From positions 25,598 to 89,597 of the forward strand of contig CATLJY010000013.1 in the NCBI GenBank assembly GCA_949987705.1: DNA of 64,000 nt, in the 5' to 3' direction. This document shows positions 11,523-22,369 of the stretch, in pieces. A program made the translations under genes and the position numbers. This DNA comes from Thereva unica. Taxonomy: Eukaryota > Arthropoda > Insecta > Diptera > Therevidae. The notes under the pieces were generated by a model, which made no database searches, had not been told where the DNA came from, and saw only the letters and a list, made by a program, of their open reading frames with translations. Position 1 is the stretch's first letter. Every line of letters starts with the position of its first letter.

Positions 11523-12850
11523 GTGAAAATTCCCAAAATGACATTTTTTTTTTAGATTTTTCAGCTGTTCCTTTTGGTTGAAGGTATACAAAATGGCCTA
11601 CGACCTATTCGCAGACCTACCAAATATAGACAAAAAATACGAGTGTGCGTAGGACCACACTTTAGAAGTGTTAACTTCTATGGCTAGTCTAAATGTCCAA
11701 ATCAATCTTATTACAAGACGATAAGGATTAATATATTTTATTTATGAATATTCTGTTAAAGTTTATTTAATTGTTACTTATATATGCACTCCCTCCAAAA
11801 TGTGTTGCAATGTTTGGAAATTAAACAATTTATCTTAAACTTATCACACAAAGATCGGACGATGGATGACTGGGATAATGTAGTTTTTAGTAAAAATAGT
11901 AGATAATACATATATAGTAATAAATACATAGTACATAGTTCATAGGAAAAATGTAGTACATAGTACTTGTCGTCGGGTTGATGCAATAGTCACGAAACAG
12001 AAATTTTTGCTATTTTAAACATTGTGCAAATATGCAAAAAAGTCATATTATATTCAGCCAAAGTCACGGATCTAAATTTTTATGGGAATCCACTGGATTC
12101 ATTTTGAATTCTTTCAGAACATAGTACATAATATGCAGTACATTGTATATAGTACGTAATAGATAATATATAATACATAGAAAATAATATAACATAGGGA
12201 AGTTAGGGAATGGAATTACTGGAAAAACTACTTCTACAGAAGCAGTTCAGTACTTCCACCCAGTACAAAAAAGGCATTACATTAACACGGCGATGGCCTA
12301 GGCTGGGAAGTACTTCTTTTTTCCCTTCCATTTGGAAGTACTTATACTACATTTATTACTAAACTCATAATGCAAAGTTATTATACTGTAAATTTTTATA
12401 ATGTAATTTAGTTGGCGTAGGCGTGAAGGGGTGGGGTAGCTTGAAGTAAAAGTAAGCGATTTATATTTATATCATAAACATAAATTCAAATATACATATG
12501 TTTATACATTAAAGACATAAAACTTAATGGCTGAGACAACTGTGATGATTAACAAAGAAAACGAGCAGCTACGAAGTTTTTCAACACGCTTTTTGGGCGA
12601 AATCAAACGCTTGGTCACCAAACCCATTCTCCTCTGCATTACTTATAAGTCATTACAGAGAACACTAATTAAAGAAGTACTTCCAAATTGACTTCCCACA
12701 GTAAATACTTACGATTTTCCCTACTGGGATACTACCTCAGATATGTACGTAAAATACAGATGCCCAGTCGAATAGGCGAAACGCCGAAACGTATTCCATG
12801 TCGCCGAAAGCGATTAATCCAAGCAAAAGATTTAAATATTGCAGCCATTT
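11523..12850. other. Unassigned AT-rich stretch with ATAGTACATAG-type cryptic repeats
   Basis: Two zones, about 11880-11970 and 12115-12200, are dominated by words such as ACATAGTACATAG and AGTACGTAATAG. A similar word set recurs near 33950-34030 at the edge of the large hAT element. No gene was supported. Confidence 0.45.
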
Positions 12851-12851
12851 A

Positions 12852-13545
12852 GTTGGCTAGAGCATGGCAACTTTTAGTCGAGGTCCAGCAACAGACATCA
12901 GCGATGGTGACGCGCATTTTTGGTTCGCACCCGTTTCTGGGCACTTGTGCCTATGCAGCTGGCTAGAGCATGGCAACTTTTGGTTTAGCTCCACATAGAA
13001 ACAGCAGCGTATAATTCTATGTGTGCGAGGAAAAATAGCCCGCGCTTGGTGAGAGGGATTCAAAATTCATGTCATATTCTCGCACGCCATCGCACACAGC
13101 AGCGAATGTATGAATGTATGCAGACCCGCTCTCAAAATCCATGGCATATTCTCGCACCCATTCACTTCATATTTTCGCAATGCAGACGCCGCTCTTAGCA
13201 TTCATTTCATCCTCTCGCATACATTCGCTGCTGTTTGCGATGGCGTGCGAGAATATGACATGAATTTTGAGAGCGGCGCGAGAATATAAAACGAATGCTG
13301 AGAGCAGCCTCTGTATTGCAACATTCAAACACAATCCCTCTCACCAAGCGCGGGCTATTTTGCCTCACACACTTATAATTATACGCTGCTGTTTGTAAGT
13401 GGAGCTCAACTAAAAGTTTCCATGCTCTAGCCAGCTGCATAGGCACAAGTGCCCAGAAACGCGTGTAGCAACAAAATGCGCGTGTCGCCATCATTGCAGC
13501 AAGTGTCCAGAAACTCGTGTAGCAACAAAATGCGCGTGTCGCGAA
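12852..13545. repeat. Near-palindromic foldback repeat, ~650 bp
   Basis: Two arms of roughly 250-300 bp are inverted copies of each other and meet near 13170. Matching landmarks are TGGGCACTTGTGCCTATGCA (12937) with its inverse at about 13434; the CCGCGCTTGGTGAGAGGGA block (13040) with TCCCTCTCACCAAGCGCGGG (13335); and TCGCACGCCATCGCACACAG (13079) with its inverse near 13240. Each outer end also carries a partial direct duplication: the CTAGAGCATGGCAACTTTT word at about 12856 and 12965 on the left, and GTAGCAACAAAATGCGCGTG at about 13465 and 13519 on the right. The minus-strand frames here are by-products of the repeat. Read through, the transcript would fold into a long hairpin. Confidence 0.8.
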
Positions 13546-15320
13546 TTCTTTGTTTTACCCCCAGCGAAAAAGTGCCAAACGCGCCTAAAGAAGTTAACAC
13601 TTCAAAAATTTCATAAAAATCGCTCAACCCGTTTCGGAGGAGTTTGACAATAAACACTGTGACACGAGATTTTTATATACCTATGTATTTAGAAGATAGC
13701 AATTGTAGTTGCAAAATAAAGGTTTAAAAAAATGAATACATCCATCGTTCTGAAAAGGAAAATGTTGAGGTGAGAGCTAAGTCACGTGTTGCTATTGAAG
13801 GGCCACTTCCCTATCAGAAAAAAATAATATGAAACATCCAATTTTGGCTCTTAGTAATTTTGGCCTTCACGCGCACCATCCAGTCCCTAAAAGGCAGCTT
13901 TCAATTGGAAATCAGATTTATCCCCAATTTATGAAAACTCAGTTCCAATACGTGACTACCCATACTAAATTCACCTAATCATATATCCAACATGTGCAGC
14001 AGATTCTATCAACACGTAAGTACTCTTCATAAACAGCTCGTAACTAACCCATTCCCTTAGCCGGCCAATACAGAATACAGGATCCTAAGTCCTGAAACGG
14101 TAAATCCATCCTTCATCTACGGAATATCATAAAACAAATCCCAGGCTCAACTTTGCCATTTTATCTCCGCAGAGATCCCATCTGTTGTGTTTGCCAGAGG
14201 CACTAGACACCATTTTTCATCTATTCTGGGTGACAAATTATGGTCAGGTATTGATAAATTCGGGCTCATGCATGGAACCCGGGCGCCCGGGATAAATGGC
14301 TGCAAGTTGGAATCCTGAAATTGCTTTTTCATTTCAGATGCTAGCCTCATGATGTAACCATGTCTGGAATTTGTCTCTGGGAGTTCCGGATGAATTTCCA
14401 GAATAAATTGCGGATCACAACTCTGCAATGCCCCCAAAAACCAGCCCGAAAAGGAGGCTGCTGGCGGGGATTAGCGGAAAGTTACACATTTAACCTGCTG
14501 TAAAATGAGTGAAAAATGGACTAGCTTCCGCATAGTTGACCATAGATCGTTCGTTTATCATGGATTATGGGAGCCACTAAATGAATTTCGCCAGCGTCAA
14601 GTTGATTCTGTCTTTCTGTTTGTCATGTTATGCGCATTAAATCGCTGCTGAATGACTGTTACGTGGTGGACGCTCAATTTAACTATAAAAATGGAGGGGA
14701 TATTTCACTTAATTCGGGGGTTAAATATATCAGCAGTTATTCGTCGGCCTTCTTTTCATTGCGATCTGCAAAGGCAGATTTTGAGCAATTATAGTAATTG
14801 GAGCTACTTTTCGAATAACATCGAAATTTATTTTGTGCACCTTTAAGGTAATCCCCGTCGTGTGTTATACAAGTTTTTCACTGCATGACCCAATTCTACC
14901 TTAATTTTTCATATGCTGATTGAAGTTCCACCGTGAAATATTCTTTGATGGTTCCAATTGACTCGGTTTCAGCTCATTTTCGAGACCCCATTCCGACTGC
15001 TAAGATTGCTGGCTTGTGTGCTGTGTTGTGCTATGTATTTCATGTCAAAAACAGACGGACTTGTGTTTTTAACATGACACGATTTTCAGCGATTTAGCGC
15101 AGGAAGTTTCATTTGAAACATAAAATTCAAGTTAATACTCTTTATTTAAAGCACTTAAATTACACACAACTTCTGTGAACGCGTTGATTAACAATAGTGG
15201 CTCAAATCCCTAACTAAATTAACTTGAAATAGCGTTACCAACTTACTGAAACATGAAATTGTATAGGAGGAAGAAAACTCGCAATTATCTTGGTGACTAT
15301 AAAGGGTTCCAATTGCATTC
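13546..15320. other. Unassigned stretch
   Basis: No domain, RNA gene or repeat family was recognised. The longest frames (14147-14437 minus, 14652-14846 plus) lack motifs. Confidence 0.5.
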
Positions 15321-15420
15321 TCAGTAAACCGGCTCTCGTTCGATTGCGTAGGTCAAGCAGCATTGGTCGGCCTTAGTGCTTGGTTGGGGGACTGCCTGGT
15401 AACACTCGCATGTGGGTAGA
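15321..15420 (+). repeat. 5S rRNA-derived repeat, copy 1 (SINE3-like or pseudogene)
   Basis: The sequence GGCTCTCGTTCGATTGCGTA, then AGGTCAAGCAGCATTGG, then TTGGTTGGGGGACTGCCTGG aligns with the 3' two thirds of metazoan 5S rRNA (TCGTCCGATC...AAGCAGCGTCGGGC...GATGGGGGACCGC). These segments correspond to the internal RNA polymerase III control region. The 5' third is not recognisable and substitutions are too many for a functional 5S gene. A second copy at 32768-32850 shares the same flank (CTCAG.A.ACCG), so this is a dispersed family, most simply a 5S-headed SINE. Its 3' body could not be delimited. Confidence 0.7.
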
Positions 15421-15933
15421 TCTATGCAGATGCGGAAGGATTTACAAATTTTCGTGCCTGTAGCGGGAGCGTGCCCGCCAGTGGCGGGAGCATGTGCATG
15501 AATGCTAGGTGCATGCCTTTAAGAAAAGGTCGTTTACGGTAAAATGACAATTCCAATGAGAATTTGGACAATCGAGGCAATCAGTCTATCAGTGCCTAGT
15601 TGTACATCATTTTAAATTTTTTGCTTATACATACATAGGTCCCTTACCGTAGCCTGCCTGAATGTTTAAAGGAAATGACAATGAAAAGCGGGTCGAATTA
15701 GTCGCTAAGGCTGCTCGCACACTGAACAGAATTTGTACGAATTCTATTCGTGCGAATTCTGACGAAAACGGATCGTCAGAAATCGTAATTTGAGTTCCTC
15801 ACACTCTATCAGAACTGGTGCGAAAGGTTTCTAGGCAAGTACTTGAAAATGGACGTTAGTGAAGAAATATTTTTATTAGAAAATTCATATCTAAAAAGGA
15901 AGTTTTTTAAAAAAAAGAGTTTGGGTTCGTGAG

Positions 15934-16138
15934 GTGTTTGCTAAACGAAAAAAATTCGGCGAATATCATCACTTGTATTCTGATTTAATTAAAGACCCTC
16001 AAAATTTTTTTACTTATTATAGAATGAGTTTAAGTACTTACGAATACATTTTGGATTCAATCAGAACATCAATTGAAAAGTTTTCTAATTTTAGAGAAAC
16101 AATTTCGCCGAATGAGCGATTATCGTTAACTTTAAGGT
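15934..16138 (+). pseudogene. Harbinger transposase exon 1 remnant (element A)
   Basis: The frame reads KKFGEYHHLYSDLIKDPQNF, then the YYRMSLSTYEYILDSIRT segment, ending RLSLTLR at a GTAAGT donor at 16139. This parallels exon 1 of the intact transposase in element B (DEFGEFHHIMADLNNEPGLF ... ERLVLTLR) residue for residue in spacing. The second, catalytic exon is absent, so no active protein is possible. The preserved splice donor supports common descent with element B. Confidence 0.8.
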
Positions 16139-16445
16139 AAGTGCATATAGAACACATATTTTTACACAAATATTTCCTTTATTCAAAATTCTCCATCTTT
16201 ATAAAAGTGAACTCAAAATAATATTGCATCAAATGTTGAAAAATAATTTATTACAGTAGGTGCTGCTGCTTCAACCGTATCTAACAAATTTCCACTTTGA
16301 ATAAAAACTTCATCAGTTTGCTTAGAAGTTGAGATTGGATTTAAAGAACAACCTGGAGAAGGAATAGGAGTTATGCGGAATCCTTCCGGTGATTAGAAGA
16401 GGAGGTTGATGCTCGAGTGTTATGTTGTTCATTAATAAAAACTCG

Positions 16446-16690
16446 CTACAAATTTGCTCTGACAAGTAGTTTTCTATCTTCGGGAATTTTTTGCAAATAA
16501 GGAAGCAAACTCATTAAAAATTGGTAATCACCATCCATCTTATGATTACAATTTTCTCGAATTATTTCCAGCTTCTTTTTTTCAATTTCAAGATACTTGT
16601 CCTCAATGTTTCTTGGAGCACATTTCATCCTTTTCGAACGATTCTTGAAAGAATCCTTGATTGATATATTAGTTTCTTCAGTTTCTTTTT
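16446..16690 (-). pseudogene. C-terminal fragment of Harbinger MADF/Myb-like protein (element A)
   Basis: The minus-strand frame contains YLEIEKKKLEIIRENC and QFLMSLLPYLQKIPEDRKLL. This matches the C-terminal part of the partner protein in element B (LLEIEQEKLKLFQQS, QFLMSLLPFLKDITKHRKLI). The upstream DNA-binding part is deleted. It lies antisense in what was the transposase intron, the same arrangement as in element B. Confidence 0.8.
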
Positions 16691-17036
16691 CCTTTTCAGT
16701 ATTCTCTCAGTATTCGCGAAAACTTGCGACTGATCCCATTCAAATCGGATCTGTCGCACTTCGCAACTCTTCGCAAAAATTCTGACGAACAAAATATTGT
16801 TTTAATGTGCGCATTTACAAAGCATTGCATTAAATGGGATCGTTCGCACGTTTTCGTCAGAGTTCGTACGAATAGAATTCGTACAAATTCTGATGCAGTG
16901 TGCGAGCAGCCTAAGGCTGGCCGCACACTGGATACGAATTTGTTTCGTACGTAAACATACGTTTTTAGACGTCCGAACAGAGCCCGCACACTGGATGCGT
17001 TTTTCTCCGTTCAAATGCCAGTATTGACTGTGACCT

Positions 17037-19074
17037 GTGGCCTGTGACATCGTCGTAATGAATAATTTATATTTGCTAGATAGTTCTTCGCTAATTCGAA
17101 GATTGTGGCAGCGTCGCATAGGCCAGCGTAGAACCGAATGGGTACGTGAAATTTATTTAAAAAGAGATGAATTTGGCGAATTCCATCATATAATGGCGGA
17201 CTTAAATAATGAACCCGGGCTATTCCACGGTTATCTACGCATGAATAAAGACACCTTTGAATATATTCTAAAAACTACACGATCTAATTTGACTAAATAC
17301 TGTAACTTCCGCAAAACCATATCTCCTGAAGAACGACTAGTTTTAACCTTGAGGTAAGAAAGAAAAATAACCTTTATTTTTTATATAAACTAGTTTATTG
17401 AAATTCAAAAAAGGTATATAATATATTATTTTAAATATTTGAACTAAATTTAAATATTTGAATTGTGATTAAATGGCATAACATATCCATTAAGATTATT
17501 ACTTTCTGACAAATGCTGTGAAAGAATACCAGGAGATTGTTGTGTATGTGTCACATTGTTTTGCGGTATACTGTAATTAGCACTGTACTGTGTTGAATCA
17601 CTAGAATAATCAATCTGAGCTACAGATGATATGTTATTCTGTTCATGTATAAGAACTTGCTGTAATTTTGATCGCACTATTAACTTGCGATGTTTAGTAA
17701 TATCCTTTAAAAATGGTAAAAGACTCATCAAAAACTGAGTATCAGGATCATTTGTAGATTGTTGGAATAACTTTAATTTTTCCTGTTCAATTTCCAGAAG
17801 TTTTGTATCGATTTCATCTGGCGGCTTTCTTTTAAATCTTCTTTTTAACGGAGATTTAAATATTTTTTTTGGGGTTTGTTCATAATTATGTTCCACAAAT
17901 TGACTAGAGGGCGGTGAAGGGTGATAATCAGAAATTGTACTTGCATTATCCTCTCTTTCATCACACCTGTGTTCAGTCTCAGAAGTCTCACATATATTTG
18001 GCACGCTACCTTTAAGATCTCTTCGAGACATCGTTCCTTGAAGGAACAACAAGAGCTTAAAGTAAGGCCATTTGGAGTCAGGTTCTGTATTAGCTGCTTG
18101 GCCAGATTTTTGTTGTTGACTTTTTTGAGTTCTTTGCCGAAAGTATCCCGTAGTCCTCTCCACTTTTTCTTTAACTCATCAACTGAAAAATTATAAAAGA
18201 TTGGTATTATTTTTGCAGGTATTTAGCAACTGGATCATCATTCAGAACACTTGGATATTCATTTAGGATTTCAGACAATACTGTTGGTGTTATTGTACAT
18301 GATACTTGTAAAGCTATCTGGGAAAGTCTTTCTGAAGTTCATATGAAGTTTCCGTCAAGCGAAGATATGTCCAGTATATCTAATGATTTTTGGACAAAAT
18401 GGAGGTTTCCTACTTGCTCCGGCAGTATCGACTGCAAACATATACGAATAAAAGCGCCGATGCATTCTGGCAGTATGTTTCGTAACTACAAGTCTTTCTT
18501 TTCGATTGTATTGCAAGCTGTCGTGGATGCAAATTATAGATTTATTGCAATAGATGTGGGAGCTTATGGTAAAGAGAGTGACGGTGGAATTTTTTCACAT
18601 TCCAATCTATCAAGACAATTAGAAAATGGTGCTCTGAATGCAAGCCAAGAAAATATGTTGCCAGGCACTGACATAGCTTTGCCTCATGTCTTAGTTGGCG
18701 ATGAAGCATACCCTTTGAAGACATATCTCATGCGCCCTTATCCCCAAAGAAATTTGAGTTCTGAAGAGGAAGTATTTAATAAACGTTTAACAAATGCAAG
18801 GCAAGTTGTTGAGTGTGCCTTTGGTATTTTGACTAGCAAGTGGAGACTATTATTAAAAGCAATTGAGGTAAATACCGACCGGGCTGACATCATAATAAAG
18901 TGTATATGTTTACTTCATAATATAATAATTGACAAGGAAGGGATTTCTGATTTTCATATTGAAACACCGCGCCCACAAAATAATAATAGAAGCAGATTTA
19001 CGACTGCAGGAGAGAATAGAAGCACAACCAGAGCTCATGATATAAGGGATGCGTTCAAAACGTATTTTAATTGA
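17037..19074 (+). CDS. PIF/Harbinger transposase (HARBI1-like), two exons, apparently intact
   Basis: Exon 1 runs 17037 (or the second ATG at 17058) to 17353 and ends at a GAG|GTAAGA donor. Exon 2 starts at 18219 after TTTTTGCAG and ends with TGA at 19072-19074. Joining them keeps the frame (LTLR then YLATGSSFRTLGYSF) and gives about 390 residues (383 from the second ATG), close to the usual HARBI1-type length. The DDE nuclease triad is visible, numbered from the second ATG: D about 170 in GSIDCKHIRI, D about 260 in LVGDEAYPLK, and E about 297 in RQVVECAFGILTSKWR. The family cuts and pastes DNA between its terminal repeats and needs a Myb/MADF partner. The 865-bp intron contains the partner gene's main exon on the other strand. 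No stop or frameshift was found. Splicing is inferred from the signals and the preserved frame. Confidence 0.9.
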
Positions 19075-19331
19075 AATAATTTTTAATAATTTTGTCTAAA
19101 TATAGCTTCTCATACCAACTTTTCAATGATGATGTAACCTGTATTGTAACAACTGGAGTTGTCATAAATAATTAAACGTAATAGATTAACTTACCAGATA
19201 TTTTTATTTCTGCAGATATTTCTTCCCAGGCCTTGCGTTGATGACCACGTACATATGTGATATGTGGGATCACTTTGATTCCATAAACATTGGTGAGAGG
19301 ACACTAAATTAATAAACTTTTCAATATCCAT
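17450..19331 (-). pseudogene. MADF/Myb-SANT-like Harbinger partner protein, two exons, frameshifted
   Basis: Exon 1 starts with ATG at 19331 (MDIEKFINLVSSHQCLWNQS, typical MADF N-terminus) and ends about 19193 at a CTG|GTAAGT donor. Exon 2 begins after TTTTTCAG near 18187 with DELKKKWRGLRDTFGKELKK and continues SKWPYFKLLLFLQG, completing the MADF fold. A basic linker (SPLKRRFKRKPPDE) and a C-terminal block QFLMSLLPFLKDI follow, ending at 17450. Two frame breaks are seen: in exon 1 before RGHQRKAWEEISAEIKIS, and in exon 2 at a run of six T (18121-18126). Either sequencing error or decay could explain them. In this superfamily the partner binds DNA and imports the transposase into the nucleus. 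The C-terminal frame alone is open for 237 residues. Its intron spans the transposase's catalytic exon. Confidence 0.8.
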
Positions 19332-19544
19332 ATTGAATTCTTAACGCACGAATGAATAAAAAATTCGGGCATGCTGGGATTGATTTCGGATGTCGGAAGT
19401 ATACGCACGTACACGTACGACTAGATCGCACCTAGTGTGCGAGGTCCCATAGTACTCGGAGTATCGGGATTGTTCTGACGAATTCGTACCTGTTCGTACG
19501 AGACAAATTCGTACGAAAACGCATCCAGTGTGCGGCCAGCCTAA

Positions 19545-20080
19545 GTCTAACAGCACGATTGAGGAGTGGATGATCAAAAAGTTCTTACACAAATTCTTGA
19601 ATTTTCTTCTTAGTTCGGGTAGTGGTGTGAGGTCGGTGGCTGTCATGGAGAAGGACTATTATGAACGACAGCTGATGATAGTTCTAAAATATATGTCAAG
19701 TGTGATTGTGATCTCAATTTCCATACAATCAACTAAACATAACCAGGCATAACTCCCGACAATTTTGTCTTTATGTTTGTGGCTGGTTCATCGTGCGACC
19801 TTGGTGCTGTTCATGGAATATGCCTCGTTGTCCCTTTTAATTTGTTCGTAAGATCCGGCATCTTGGAGAACTGGGGCACCCACGACCTTGACCGATCGGA
19901 CTTTAATGAAACATACTGAACGCCGGAGGTAATTCGAACGATCTCAGGAAATATAAGCAAAACTGTAAAGGACATGTCAGACTTGACCGAAAAATCTAAA
20001 TGTTTCGTAACTACTGGAAGTTCCGGCAGGAACTTCAATTTTCCGAAAATGTAGAACGTGGACGTCGAAAAGGTTCTATA
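19545..20080. repeat. Flank of element B and dispersed repeat family R5, copy 2
   Basis: From about 19900, AAATATAAGCAAAACTGTAAA, CATGTCAGACTTGACCG and AACTACTGGAAGTTCCGG recur from 5090-5200 in the same order. The remaining sequence, 19545-19900, shows no gene. Confidence 0.45.
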
Positions 20081-20189
20081 GTAAAGTTTGAAAAAAAATC
20101 ATGTAAAGGATAACTTGAAATTAAAAGAGTTTTTAAATAGTGCTCGAATTTTGGCAAGTGACTCTAGCAATTATTCATGCCTGCCTAGC

Positions 20190-20592
20190 AATGCAGTCAA
20201 ATTCATCCGGTGGAGAATGTACAGAAGCCTTTAGATGGAGGAGCCTATCACCGCGAGACAAGTCTTGAAAGACTTGGCCTTGTCACAACAAACAACGATC
20301 GCGAGACCTCTTGAAAAGCAAGGCAAGTATATTGCCAAAATCGTGTCAATAATTTCGGAACCCTGGCCAATTGGGCAACATGCAGCCAAATTGAGAATTC
20401 CGCATGACACCCAGTGCCACAACTGCGCAGAGGAAAAGGCAAATAAGACAACCGAACATCGTCACTGCGAATGTCCAGCTGTGGCCAATTTTAGTGCACA
20501 GTATTTGGAAGCCTCTTCTTAATAATTTGGGGGATTTTTCAAAACATAAAATAGGAGATTTGATCCGGTATCTCAGCTTATTACTCCTTTAA
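20190..20592 (+). pseudogene. I-like LINE C-terminal fragment (Cys/His tail)
   Basis: The frame at 20235-20522 contains EPWPIGQHAAKLRIPHDTQC, then HNCAEEK and EHRHCECPAV. This follows the pattern GHc.lG.HA..LGi..d..CR.C.ee...EHLLCeCPAL found after RNase H in I-like LINEs. After a frameshift near 20490, SIWKPLLNNLGDFSKHKIGD then LIRYLSLL continues the usual tail. Two frames and a missing upstream part mark it as a remnant. The same domain appears at 207-392 and near 50.7-50.9 kb on the minus strand. Confidence 0.7.
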
Positions 20593-20639
20593 CGCAAAAG
20601 TTGTTCACGGGTGCACCTTGGCGCCAATTGTGTTCCAGC

Positions 20640-21050
20640 CTACTAGACTTGACAGCCGTTCCTATCTACCTACCTAGCTTGAAAAGTGATGTCTTCTTGG
20701 AAAGCTATCGTTCTGTTGAATCCAGAAAAGGTAACTTTATTTAGAAAGGGCTTCATTCCAACGAGTTCATTATACATATACATATTAGAAAAACTAATCA
20801 ATTAAAGGTGCTTGTAAACCTTAGCCGAAGTCTTTTCATTTGAACAAAAAAAGGGCTTGACCGAATACTATGAAATTTTTTCAGAGTATTTTTTTCGTTA
20901 GTATGCTTCGATCCGCATCTCAACGAAGTCGATATCATCTTTGGTGTGCGCGATATCGTTCAGGTACAAATATAATGTACGTAATTTAAGCAAAAAAAAA
21001 CCGCTCGACCGAATTTTATGAAAATCTATTCAGATTATATAGACCATTGA
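20640..21050. repeat. Dispersed repeat family R5, copy 3
   Basis: Blocks TTTAGAAAGGGCTTCATTCC, TATTAGAAAAACTAATCA, TTTTTTTCGTTAGTATGCTT and GCGCGATATCGTTCAGGTAC match 5235-5430 with substitutions. It immediately follows the LINE C-terminal fragment, so it may represent that LINE's 3' untranslated region. Confidence 0.5.
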
Positions 21051-21399
21051 CCATATTTTCATTATTACGCTTGGAACGGAACCCAAACGAAGGCGATAGA
21101 TATAAAGATTTTTATCTTCATGAAAATCTTTCCCTTAGTATTGTGGTTAAGTTTTGCTGGTTCTTGATGCTTGTAATGCTATATTAGCGTTTCTTTGAAC
21201 ATTGTTTTAACTGGTTGAAATTGATCTTGTACGGAAGTATTATCTCGACATTTTCAAAGTTACGATGTCTGCGCATGACGCTCCTCAGTAGTTTTTTAGG
21301 CTATTTCTTAGTCCTAGTAGCGTGATTGGCAGTGTAGATACATAGTCATTGCGCCGTCGTCGCTTTCCTGACATTTGATGTTCTATTTCGTGTTTGTAT

Positions 21400-22140
21400 T
21401 AATCCATTAGTTTGTTTATTGCCGAGCACTACCGAGAAATGGCAAGACATAGTGAGAAACTTTGAAAGTAGGTGGAATTTTCCCAATTGTGGAGGATTTA
21501 TTGTTGGAAAACATATTAGAACTGCCTCACTATTAGTTTTTATTTTTATTACAAAAGACTATGAGAGCATCGCTTCGATGGCAATTGTTAATGACGATTA
21601 CGCGTTTTTTAAGTAAGTGCCAGCAATAAGGGAAGAGTATCTAATAGAGGAGTTATGGAAATGACAACGTTTCATGACAAACTGCTACAACGAAAATTAA
21701 GCCTATCACAAAATGAATATATTAAAGATAACATGAATTTTGTATTTGTAGCAGATGATGCTTTCATGAAAACATACTTAAGCCCTTTCCTCAAAAGAAA
21801 ACTCAACACCAGACCAACGTATCTTCGATTTTACATTAAGTCGAGCCAGGTGTACTGTTGAAAATGCATTTGGAGTATTAGCTAATCGATTCCGAGCTTT
21901 CCATACAGTAATTAATATGAAACCTAATAAAATTAATTACTTACTTTAGTTCTTGCATGTGCACTAAACAACTACTTACCTAAAAATATTATACCGATGC
22001 TAAAGTTCTTCATACGGGAGACTTGGGAATGGGTGATTGGAAGAGAAAACATTACACAACTTACAACATAGTTATGGACGCCATCCGTCAAAGGAACCAA
22101 CAGAAATTCGAGAGACTTACAAAGTAAATTTTAAAGGCAG
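21400..22140 (+). pseudogene. Third PIF/Harbinger transposase remnant
   Basis: The frame at 21419-21616 reads FESRWNFPNCGGFIVGKHIR, aligning to FWTKWRFPTCSGSIDCKHIR of the intact transposase, but the first catalytic D is replaced (IVGKH instead of IDCKH). The next pieces, FVADDAFMKTYLSPF (near 21748) and a VENAFGVLANRFRAFHTVIN block near 21857-21915, match the second D and third E regions. LVLACALNNYLPKNI near 21950 matches the C-terminal helix. Frameshifts separate them. Terminal repeats were not identified. Confidence 0.8.
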
Positions 22141-22369
22141 AGGAAAAGTATCATGCCAAGATAATTTTATATAATGTTATAAACTTTTGTTTTCAACAAA
22201 TGTAAAATGTATAAAATAAACTGATTTTTGCTCCCGTTTCATGTTCGTCGTTGTCATTTAATACGAAAGGCAAGGTCGACGACTAATGCAGTCAACATAG
22301 TGGGGGCATAGCAAGAGCCGTCATAGAGAAAAATCACTGTTGCGGACTTATAACGCTTGACGAAAAAAA

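Larger units (their letters stand above)
15709..16911 (+). mobile_element. PIF/Harbinger element A, deleted non-autonomous copy
   Basis: The left end is GGCTGCTCGCACACTG and the right end its inverse CAGTGTGCGAGCAGCC, with subterminal TTTGTACGAATTCTATTCGT matched by an inverted copy near 16866. TAA stands on both sides (15706-15708 and 16912-16914), the 3-bp target-site duplication expected for this superfamily. Inside are the start of a transposase (15934-16138) and the C-terminal end of the Myb/SANT-MADF-type protein on the minus strand. The transposase catalytic exon is missing, so element A cannot move itself. The end sequence is related to but distinct from that of element B directly downstream, and the middle TAA is shared by both. 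Confidence 0.9.
16915..19541 (+). mobile_element. PIF/Harbinger element B, near-complete two-gene transposon (2,627 bp)
   Basis: It has terminal inverted repeats GGCTGGCCGCACACTGGAT at 16915 and the exact inverse at 19523-19541, flanked by TAA (16912-16914 and 19542-19544). Subterminal copies of the CGCACACTGGATGCG word occur near 16983 and, as a related inverted TAGTGTGCG, near 19432; these are candidate transposase or partner binding sites. It carries a spliced transposase on the plus strand and a MADF/Myb-like partner on the minus strand, the standard gene pair of this superfamily. The transposase appears intact; the partner has two apparent frameshifts. It abuts element A with a shared TAA. 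Confidence 0.93.

Noticed and set aside
15321..15420. Functional 5S rRNA gene
   Set aside because: The 5' third is missing and the rest carries many substitutions; the shared flank with the copy at 32.8 kb shows a dispersed repeat.
17921..18196. Plus-strand 91-residue frame inside the Harbinger intron
   Set aside because: Shadow of the antisense partner gene; no domain of its own.
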